A stretch of 64,000 nucleotides of DNA, taken from positions 62,001-126,000 of the forward strand of contig CALMSX010000115.1 in NCBI GenBank assembly GCA_937872515.1, in the 5' to 3' direction. Made by a program: the position numbers and the translations under genes. The stretch's first letter is position 1, and each line of letters starts with the position of its first letter. The notes under the pieces are model-generated. The model saw only the letters and a program-made list of their open reading frames with translations, was not told where the DNA came from and did no database searches. This stretch comes from an uncultured Bacteroidota bacterium (GTDB lineage Bacteria > Bacteroidota > Bacteroidia > Chitinophagales > Saprospiraceae). Below are positions 34,148 through 40,176 of the stretch, in pieces.

Positions 34148-34485
34148 TTATCCTCTACCTCCATTTTGTACACTTTACATTCTATTGGTCAAATTGAGCC
34201 GGCCGTCTGGTTTGTCTCATTATTCAAAAGTATGTAAATCTGGTTAAATGTAAGAAATTAAAGGAGGATGACGCCTTGGGTTGGGTCGTATGGTTTTGTC
34301 ACCCAACCCGCCCCTACACCTCTATGGAGGTGTAGGGGCTACGATGATGTCAGGCCTCTGGCCCAACGACAAATCCTTTCGCCTCGAAAGATGTGAAGGG
34401 TAGACGTAAAATTATGTGGCGCTACAAGGTTTCAAAAAATGATGGGTATGTCCCTGCACCTCGATAAAGGTGTAGGAACTTGCTT
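34148..34485. repeat. Hairpin repeats between barrel gene and hipA locus 2
   Basis: 34311-34338 is identical to the 33161-33188 hairpin, with similar flanks (GGTTTTGTCAC...CAACCCG / GCTACG). A second family hairpin is 34450-34479 (TCCCTGCACCTC / GGTGTAGGAAC), preceded by AGGTTTCAAAAAATGATGGG. No gene. Confidence 0.75.
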
Positions 34486-35787
34486 TTACAAATTCAAATG
34501 TGTTTTGCTAATTTCATCCCGCAACCTGGGGTGTACCTTTACTTCATCGGCAAATTTTTTCCATGATTTGACGGTGGTATTAATCTCGTCTACAATATCT
34601 GGTGCTTTCTTACAACCAATGGATTTGCCAATGACCAGTAAATCTTCGCGGGTGATGTATTTTCTTTTGCCGTTGATGCTCAATGCGTGCTGACTTACCC
34701 ATTCGCTGCCAGGTCTGTAGGCATGGCATACATCGTAGGCGGGGGCCAGGGTCCATTTGCCTCCTCGTGGGAGTAAAAACGAAAAGTTTTTGGTGTGGTC
34801 ATCACAGTTTCGGGCTATCACATTAAAGACCATTCTTCTGAACATTTGCTCCGCATTGGCGTAAGTCAGTTTTAATTCACGCATGCACTGAAAGAGTTGT
34901 TCGTAACTGAAACTATTGACCTGGCTGTAGTCAAAGTGTTTTAAGGCACAAAAGGTTTGGATATGGTGTTTGACATCGCCTTCTTCACGGTCAAACCGTT
35001 GGGTCATAAAATGGGCTCTATCGTTTTCTTCCAACAAACGGCAGGGCATCATGTGTATAGCACAAGCGGTGGCCATGCGGTAATAGGCCATTTCTATTCT
35101 GCCATAGCCACTGCTGCTACCCAACTGTACATCACTTACGCCATCCAGTTTGATAAGCCAGTGCTCAAAGCCCCTGGGTGCTTTGGTTTGCCCTGATTTT
35201 ACTTCTCCTGTTTTTTCATTCCACGCTATCAAGGCTTTGGGACGCGCTCCACCGGCTGAGGTGCCAATTTTTAAGATCTCTAATACAGCCTGTTCTTCGT
35301 CTTTGTTGAGATGGGTGCTAAAGGACTTCTTATTGTCGAGCATCTGTTGAGCCGCAGTGACCAGACTGTCTATTTCAATGGAAAAAGCCCTTTTGTTTTC
35401 TTTCAGCGTGACCGGCTCAAATTCCAGGGCACCCATGCCCCGTGTGCCAATGAAACAAAGCATTTCAATGGGGTTCATGCTGTCTTGCGGCCTTCCTTGC
35501 TGTGCCAGCCAAAGATTGATCAACTGGTTGCCGTATCTGTCGGGTAGGACATCTGCCAACAAGCCGGGCAGACCTTTAAAAGTGTCGTAGGCAGCATTTT
35601 TGTCCTTTCGAAGTTCGGGAAATGAAAACTGATTTCGACTACCGGAAACTGGCATTTTTAGGGGAGCCAATTCCCATGCCAGCGACTTAAACTTTGGATC
35701 GTATTCAAAAGTAGCCAGGCCATTGTCTTGATCCCATGCCACGGCACCTACCAACTGACCCCAAATTTTTACTTCTGCTACCTGCAT
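34486..35787 (-). CDS. hipA: HipA-family toxin kinase (locus 2)
   Basis: 433 residues with the HipA layout: VAEVKIWGQLVGAVAW, GTRGMGALEF, the loop GTSAGGARPK, the catalytic segment RNCDDHTKNFSFL and the metal site AYDVCHAY. All catalytic positions are kept. The antitoxin gene is 3 nt upstream. It is a diverged paralogue of the 25185-26465 protein, not a recent duplicate. It presumably phosphorylates a translation-related target, as other HipA kinases do. Confidence 0.92.
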   Translation of the reverse strand: MQVAEVKIWGQLVGAVAWDQDNGLATFEYDPKFKSLAWELAPLKMPVSGSRNQFSFPELRKDKNAAYDTFKGLPGLLADVLPDRYGNQLINLWLAQQGRPQDSMNPIEMLCFIGTRGMGALEFEPVTLKENKRAFSIEIDSLVTAAQQMLDNKKSFSTHLNKDEEQAVLEILKIGTSAGGARPKALIAWNEKTGEVKSGQTKAPRGFEHWLIKLDGVSDVQLGSSSGYGRIEMAYYRMATACAIHMMPCRLLEENDRAHFMTQRFDREEGDVKHHIQTFCALKHFDYSQVNSFSYEQLFQCMRELKLTYANAEQMFRRMVFNVIARNCDDHTKNFSFLLPRGGKWTLAPAYDVCHAYRPGSEWVSQHALSINGKRKYITREDLLVIGKSIGCKKAPDIVDEINTTVKSWKKFADEVKVHPRLRDEISKTHLNL

Positions 35788-35790
35788 GGT

Positions 35791-36144
35791 TTACCAATTT
35801 GTATCTTCTATGTGGAGATCTTGCCCCGCTTTTTTCCGTGCCCGTTGGCGTTTTTGTTTTTGCAGCTTCGCCAATGCCAGCGGACTGATGGTTTCTCTGA
35901 CTTCAAAAGCATTAAAAACCGCCAGTTGGTCCAAAACCCTCAGCACCTGAATGACTGTGGTGACCGTTACGGTTTCGCCCCGCTCCAGCAAACTCAGCGT
36001 AGATCTGCTGATACCGGCAGCTGCGGCCAGCTCATGCTGTGTTTTATTTTGCACCATGCGGTGGTGCTTCACAAAGCTGCCCACGGTTTCAGCCAAAGCC
36101 TTATCGCTCATATAAGCCCATTCTTTGAATGATTTATCAGTCAT
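35791..36144 (-). CDS. hipB: HipB-family XRE antitoxin (locus 2)
   Basis: 117 residues. HTH: NKTQHELAAAAGISRSTLSL and LERGETVTVTTVIQ (about 33-66); the basic C-terminal tail KQKRQRARKKAG is typical of HipB in this group. It precedes hipA by 3 nt. Several GAATG-containing palindromes upstream are probable operators for autorepression. HTH sequence differs enough from locus 1 that cross-regulation is uncertain. Confidence 0.9.
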   Translation of the reverse strand: MTDKSFKEWAYMSDKALAETVGSFVKHHRMVQNKTQHELAAAAGISRSTLSLLERGETVTVTTVIQVLRVLDQLAVFNAFEVRETISPLALAKLQKQKRQRARKKAGQDLHIEDTNW

Positions 36145-36169
36145 AATATTAAATTGTTGCTATTAGTGA

Positions 36170-36276
36170 ATGGTATACCATGCAAAGATAATGTAATTAA
36201 TTCAAAAAATAATATATTTGAATGAAAATTCATTCTTTAAATGAAATAATTGGGTTTAATGAATGGTATGTCATTC
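36170..36276 (-). promoter_or_regulatory. Three operator-like palindromes upstream of hipBA locus 2
   Basis: ATGGTATACCAT (36170-36181, perfect), GAATGAAAATTCATTC (36220-36235) and GAATGGTATGTCATTC (36261-36276) share the half-site GAATG or ATGG and are spaced about 41-50 nt apart. Multiple operators are usual for HipB autorepression. Confidence 0.55.
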
Positions 36277-36293
36277 ATGTTGGGGACTAAAGC

Positions 36294-36325
36294 ATGTGGG
36301 GACGCAATGCATTGTGTCCCCACAT
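36294..36325. repeat. Hairpin, family of GTGGGGA...TCCCCAC
   Basis: ATGTGGGGACGCAATG and CATTGTGTCCCCACAT form a 16-bp stem with a single G-T pair. It is followed by GGTGTTTCAAAACAGATGGG, the motif that also follows the other hairpins. It lies between hipB and yoeB on the left strand and could terminate transcription. Confidence 0.7.
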
Positions 36326-36370
36326 GGTGTTTCAAAACAGATGGGCATGTGCATAATCCTCCACAGAGGT

Positions 36371-36631
36371 TTAGGGATCGTAATGATACCTGCAAGCATA
36401 AATGAGTATTTCGTCATCTATGATTTTGTAAACCAGCCGGTGTTCCATATCTATTCTCCTGGACCAGTATCCTGATAAATCAAACTTTAGCGCTTCGGGT
36501 TTGCCCAAGCCCGAGTAGGGTGTTTTCATAATGTCTCTGATGAGTTCGTTTATTTTTTTTAGAATTTTTCGATCATCAGCTTGCCAGGAAATATAGTCCT
36601 CCCAGGCATTTGGTGAGAAAGTAATTCTCAT
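36371..36631 (-). CDS. yoeB: YoeB-family toxin
   Basis: 86 residues closely following E. coli YoeB: WEDYISWQADDRKILKKINE, LIRDIMKTPYSGLGKPEALK, then GYWSRRIDMEHRLVYKI and the C-terminal ACRYHY. The conserved Glu, Arg and His of the ribosome-dependent mRNA interferase are all visible. Antitoxin gene yefM is 2 nt upstream, giving the usual antitoxin-toxin order. Confidence 0.95.
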   Translation of the reverse strand: MRITFSPNAWEDYISWQADDRKILKKINELIRDIMKTPYSGLGKPEALKFDLSGYWSRRIDMEHRLVYKIIDDEILIYACRYHYDP

Positions 36632-36633
36632 TA

Positions 36634-36885
36634 TTACTCAATTAATTCTTTTTGAAACGACTTGCCTGACTTCATTTGTTGAATGGATTCATACAAACGA
36701 TCCGCATTGGCTTTTGAGCTTAATAAATGAACCGTTTCAAGGATAGAATTGTACTCATCCAAAGAAATGAGCACCGTACCGCTTCCAGATCCTCGTTTTA
36801 TAATCAGGGTTTCGTTATTCTTTTCAACATCATCAAGATACTGTTTCAAATTCGTTCTGAACTCAGTGAAGTTGGCTGCTATCAT
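36634..36885 (-). CDS. yefM: YefM/Phd-family antitoxin
   Basis: 83 residues starting MIAANFTEFRTNLKQYLDDV with the family turn LIIKRGSGSGTVLISLDEYN and a C-terminal helix binding the toxin. It neutralises YoeB and represses the operon. Start at 36885 (ATG) lies 28 nt left of an AAGTAC-rich operator-like region. Confidence 0.92.
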   Translation of the reverse strand: MIAANFTEFRTNLKQYLDDVEKNNETLIIKRGSGSGTVLISLDEYNSILETVHLLSSKANADRLYESIQQMKSGKSFQKELIE

Positions 36886-36912
36886 AATGAAATTTTTATT
36901 AAGTAACTATTT

Positions 36913-36932
36913 AAGTACAAATATAAGTACTT
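36913..36932 (-). promoter_or_regulatory. yefM-yoeB operator-like site
   Basis: AAGTAC (36913-36918) is repeated as the perfect palindrome AAGTACTT (36925-36932), 12 nt apart, immediately upstream of yefM. GTAC-cored palindromes are the known operators of yefM-yoeB. Confidence 0.5.
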
Positions 36933-36974
36933 TTTGAATAACTTTTCCAACATTAAATGCAAAAGAACGTCACA

Positions 36975-37145
36975 GTGGGGATGCAATGCACTGCATCCCC
37001 ACATGGTTTCAAAAATGATGGGTATGGCCGTGCACCTCAAAAAAGAGGTTTTGGAATGGTTTGGTCGGCGTTACTACGCAAAATATTGCGTCGCTGCGGG
37101 TGCTCCGTCCCCGGATGCTCCGTTGCCGGGTGCTCCGATGCCGAG
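36975..37145. repeat. Hairpin, GCAAAATATTGC palindrome and 15-bp tandem repeat
   Basis: GTGGGGATGCA / TGCATCCCCAC (36975-37002) is followed by ATGGTTTCAAAAATGATGGG. Then comes TACGCAAAATATTGCGTCGC (37074-37093) and three 15-bp units of the type GGGTGCTCCGATGCC (about 37097-37145). A second cluster of that unit is at 37271-37312. No gene. Confidence 0.75.
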
Positions 37146-37201
37146 GTTGTCATAATTATAGATATGTCGATGCCGCGTGATTAGCACGCGGTGCCCTCAC
37201 T

Positions 37202-37242
37202 AAATTGATCCCTACATACCAGCGGCATGTAGGGATCAATTT
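37202..37242. terminator. Strong stem-loop with T-run
   Basis: Perfect 16-bp arms AAATTGATCCCTACAT (37202-37217) and ATGTAGGGATCAATTT (37227-37242), a 9-nt loop and a T-run on the plus strand. It lies past the 3' end of the minus-strand DUF2188 gene and could act in both directions. Confidence 0.7.
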
Positions 37243-37270
37243 TTTTGGCTCTGCCAAAACCGTTCAGTTA

Positions 37271-37312
37271 TGTTGCCGGGTGCTCCGATGCCGGGTGCTC
37301 CGTTCCCGGTCA
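37271..37312. repeat. 15-bp tandem repeat, second cluster
   Basis: Units CCGGGTGCTCCGATG and CCGGGTGCTCCGTTC, the same family as 37097-37145, separated from it by the terminator hairpin. It abuts the stop of the DUF2188 gene. Confidence 0.75.
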
Positions 37313-37588
37313 ATAATTTACACGATCCCTGATCGACCCATCCTGGCGATGGATAACCACGGCAGAACGATAATTGTAGGCGATGTCTTTGGCCCGTTCG
37401 ATGGCTTCCTCCTGGGTGTTGAAAACCTGGGTCACCTTTTCGCTGCCCTCAGCGCGAATGGCCCAGGCACCTTCGTAGGGTACAACATGCTGGACATGGC
37501 TCGGACCCGCGATGTTTTTTTTGAGGTTGCGAAACAATACGGCTAAGATCTTCTGGAAAAGTTGGGATAAAAAATCTTTGGCTGCCAT
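37310..37588 (-). CDS. DUF2188 family protein
   Basis: 92 residues. The C-terminal ~60 residues match the DUF2188 pattern: VQHVVPYEGAWAIRAEGSEK, then FNTQEEAIERAKDIA, SAVVIHRQDGSIRD. The N-terminal 30 residues are an amphipathic helix. Small stress-associated proteins of this family have no assigned reaction. It lies between the accessory repeats and tRNA-Arg. Confidence 0.8.
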   Translation of the reverse strand: MAAKDFLSQLFQKILAVLFRNLKKNIAGPSHVQHVVPYEGAWAIRAEGSEKVTQVFNTQEEAIERAKDIAYNYRSAVVIHRQDGSIRDRVNY

Positions 37589-37617
37589 GATGAAAGAGGT
37601 GAAGGGTTAAAGGAAAG

Positions 37618-37689
37618 TGACCCCGCCAGGACTCGAACCTGGATCAAAAGTTTAGGAAACTTCTATTCTATCCCTTGAACTACGGGGTC
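37618..37689 (-). tRNA. tRNA-Arg (anticodon CCT)
   Basis: The minus strand folds into a cloverleaf: acceptor GACCCCG / CGGGGTC, T-arm CCAGGTTCGAGTCCTGG, anticodon loop TTCCTAA with stem GAAGT / ACTTT. CCA is not encoded. Anticodon CCT reads AGG (Arg). Its 3' end faces the accessory half of the window, a typical integration target for tyrosine-recombinase islands. Confidence 0.93.
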
Positions 37690-37960
37690 AAAATCTTCAG
37701 CAGAAACTGCTTTTGGTGTGCAAAGATACTACTATTTTCAGAATTGAAATGAGAAAAATCGACAAAGGTTTAAAAATTAAGTGTTTGTAAATCAAAGTTA
37801 TATATATATGATATTATTACAATGTTTAATCCCGGCCCGCTTCTTCTGCTGTGATATGCATCATAGCCCACCCATGCCCAGATCATGGCAAAAACAACGG
37901 TGTTGGGCACAACTTATAGACAAGGGAATTCCCCGTTTGATAACATCTTAAATACCAGAA
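37690..37960. other. Upstream region of tRNA-Arg and the baeRF gene
   Basis: Divergent promoters are expected here. No ORF or repeat is visible. Confidence 0.4.
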
Positions 37961-39010
37961 ATGAACAAGGAACTATTCCAAAGGATGCTGAAAGTCAATG
38001 GTGAAACTTGTCTTAGCATCATCGTGCCCACCCACGAAGTATCCCGTGAAAGAAGAAATGATAAAATCGAAATCAAAAACACCATCCACAAGGCCAAAGA
38101 AAAGCTGGCACTCTACTGCGATGCGGCAATCTATAAACCTCTGTGGGAAAAACTAGACGAGCTGGCAGGTCGGATCGACTACCTCCACAATGAAAAAGGA
38201 ATTGGCCTGTATGTCAGTGCCACCGAGGCAGTGATGGTGGGCTTCCCCTTTGAAGTGGAAGAAAAAATAGTGATCGACGAACAGTTTGAATGGAGTGAAC
38301 TGGCCTTTTTGTACGGCCTTTCTGTGCCTTATTACTTTTTGTTGCTGAGCGAAAAAAAGGTAAGACTGCTCAAAGGACAACTCAACCACCTCGAAGAAAT
38401 ACACAACGAAGATTTTCCGGATGTCTATGCCGATACCCATGAGTACAGCAAGCCGGGCAGGGCCTCTTCTTATTCACCCCAGGCCAATGTAAAGGGATTC
38501 GAAAAAGACAAATCCATCGTTGAAGAAATAAGGCTCCACGATTATTTTAAGGTGGTCGACAAACACCTCCACGCGGTGGCAGATGACAAAAGTCCCATCA
38601 TCATCGCGGCACCAATCGAAGAAATAGGCATCTTCAATCAATCTACGGTCCACCAGGACAGGATAGTAGCGCGGATCCACGGCAACCATTTCCACAAATC
38701 CATTGGTGAGCTGGGTGAGATGGCCTTTGCCCACATCATGGACCACGTACACCAAAACCACACAGGACTGGTAGCAACGTTTACCGAAGCCATCGGCTTT
38801 GGTAAGGGCATCCAGGACATCCGCGATATTTGGAGTGCCGCCAAGGCAGGCAGGGTGAGGAGTCTACTCATGGAACGCAATTACCACAATCGCGACTTTG
38901 ATGTAAACGACATCCTGAGTGAGGTCTTTGACCACAAGGGTGAAGTTGTTGTCATGGACAACGATGCCCTGGGCAGCATGCCGGGTATGGTGGCCATCTT
39001 GCGCTACTAA
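37961..39010 (+). CDS. Bacterial archaeo-eukaryotic release factor (baeRF)-like protein
   Basis: 349 residues. The N-terminal domain begins with ETCLSIIVPTHEVSRERR and the middle has YYFLLLSEKKVRLLKGQ, as in bacterial relatives of the eRF1 middle and C-terminal domains. The C-terminal part includes GNHFHKSIGELGEMAFAHIM and EAIGFGKGIQDIRDIWSAAK. Such proteins are predicted to act on ribosomes or tRNA but have no proven reaction. It is the first core-type gene right of the tRNA, and its stop overlaps the convergent DUF2905 gene by 4 nt. Confidence 0.7.
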   Translation: MNKELFQRMLKVNGETCLSIIVPTHEVSRERRNDKIEIKNTIHKAKEKLALYCDAAIYKPLWEKLDELAGRIDYLHNEKGIGLYVSATEAVMVGFPFEVEEKIVIDEQFEWSELAFLYGLSVPYYFLLLSEKKVRLLKGQLNHLEEIHNEDFPDVYADTHEYSKPGRASSYSPQANVKGFEKDKSIVEEIRLHDYFKVVDKHLHAVADDKSPIIIAAPIEEIGIFNQSTVHQDRIVARIHGNHFHKSIGELGEMAFAHIMDHVHQNHTGLVATFTEAIGFGKGIQDIRDIWSAAKAGRVRSLLMERNYHNRDFDVNDILSEVFDHKGEVVVMDNDALGSMPGMVAILRY

Positions 39011-39243
39011 GACTGCAGGTAAACGGTGATCCACTTCACCAAACGGATGACTACATTGAGTACAATGGAAAATAAGACCATGGTAGTCAGTGGAAAGTAA
39101 AATTTGAAATGTTCTCTTTCGATGCGGATATCTCCGGGAAGGTGGCCTATCCATTGGAACTTATCACCCCAAAAATAAAAGATCATCCCCAATCCGAGGA
39201 TCAGGGCTCCAATGATGACCAACCACTTTCCCGCATCCTGCAT
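39007..39243 (-). CDS. DUF2905 membrane protein
   Basis: 78 residues from the ATG at 39243 (MQDAGKWLVIIGALILGLGM). Two membrane helices flank the family motif HLPGDIRIEREHFKFYFPLT. No known function. The longer reading from 39288 would overlap the next gene's 3' end and adds a Pro-rich segment with no family support. Convergent with the baeRF gene. Confidence 0.85.
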   Translation of the reverse strand: MQDAGKWLVIIGALILGLGMIFYFWGDKFQWIGHLPGDIRIEREHFKFYFPLTTMVLFSIVLNVVIRLVKWITVYLQS

Positions 39244-39250
39244 GGCTAGC

Positions 39251-40162
39251 TTAGTCCCAGATGTTGGGTGGATAGGCTCCGCTGTCAATCAGGGTCTGGA
39301 GCTGGGCCTGCACCGCTGCCTTGTCTTCAGGGTAGGTAACCCCAAACCACGAACTGGTGGTCTTGAGCACATTGACTTTTAAATCTCCGTCATGGATCAA
39401 TTTGTCGACCAGGCTGGGAATGTAGAACTCTGATTTCAACTCGTGACCCAACTCGATGATAAAGTTGGTCAGCTGCCTTTCTGCAAAGTCGAAGTAACTG
39501 GGCTTAAAGCCCCACATGTTCATGGATACCAGGGTGTCGGGCATCAGTACTTTTTTACCTTCGGCATCGGGATAACTGATAACGCCGGTTTGGGCATCTT
39601 TTTCGATCTTGGTACATTCTACTACGTGGAGCAGATTGCCTTCTGCATCGGCAGTGCAAACCCCTCTGTTGACGGTGCCGTGTTCTGAAAGGGTGTTTTC
39701 CAAATAATAGGATACCACACAGTAGTTGGGGCTTTCGTCTGTAGTCAAAAAGTTGTACAAAACTTTGTACGAATCTCTGCCATAAAAATCATCGGCATTG
39801 ATCACCGCAAAGGGTTCCTGAATGGCTTCGTGTGCTACATAGACGGCGTGGGCCGTTCCCCAGGGCTTCTGCCTTTCTTGATTGTACACCAGGCCATCGG
39901 GCAGGGTGTTCAATTCCTGGGTGACATAACACAGCTCTATTTTGTGGCCAAAACGGGCATCAAACATGGCCTTAAATTCTTCCAGAAAATATTCTCTTAC
40001 CACAAATACCACCTTGCCAAAGCCGGCCTCGATGGCATCGTATATCGAATAGTCTATGATGGACTCACCATTGGGACCAAAGGCGTCCATTTGTTTGAGG
40101 CTGCCATATCGGCTGCCCATTCCTGCTGCCAGCACCAATAAGGCGGGTTTATTGTTTTCCAT
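39251..40162 (-). CDS. NDP-sugar nucleotidyltransferase family protein
   Basis: 303 residues with the nucleotidyltransferase P-loop-like motif LLVLAAGMGSRYGSLKQMDA and the metal/sugar motif VINADDFYG. GTAHAVYVAHEAI precedes it. It is likely to transfer NMP to a sugar-1-phosphate for envelope glycan synthesis. Substrate unknown. It lies downstream of leuS with 14 nt between them. Confidence 0.85.
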   Translation of the reverse strand: MENNKPALLVLAAGMGSRYGSLKQMDAFGPNGESIIDYSIYDAIEAGFGKVVFVVREYFLEEFKAMFDARFGHKIELCYVTQELNTLPDGLVYNQERQKPWGTAHAVYVAHEAIQEPFAVINADDFYGRDSYKVLYNFLTTDESPNYCVVSYYLENTLSEHGTVNRGVCTADAEGNLLHVVECTKIEKDAQTGVISYPDAEGKKVLMPDTLVSMNMWGFKPSYFDFAERQLTNFIIELGHELKSEFYIPSLVDKLIHDGDLKVNVLKTTSSWFGVTYPEDKAAVQAQLQTLIDSGAYPPNIWD

Positions 40163-40176
40163 TTTTTTCTAACAAT

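Noticed and set aside
33087..37145. Possible CRISPR array
   Set aside because: The repeats are palindromic, unevenly spaced, variable in arm sequence and lack unique spacers of constant length; no cas gene nearby.
37310..37588. Possible integrase/excisionase next to tRNA-Arg
   Set aside because: The protein is a DUF2188 member and has no recombinase or HTH features.
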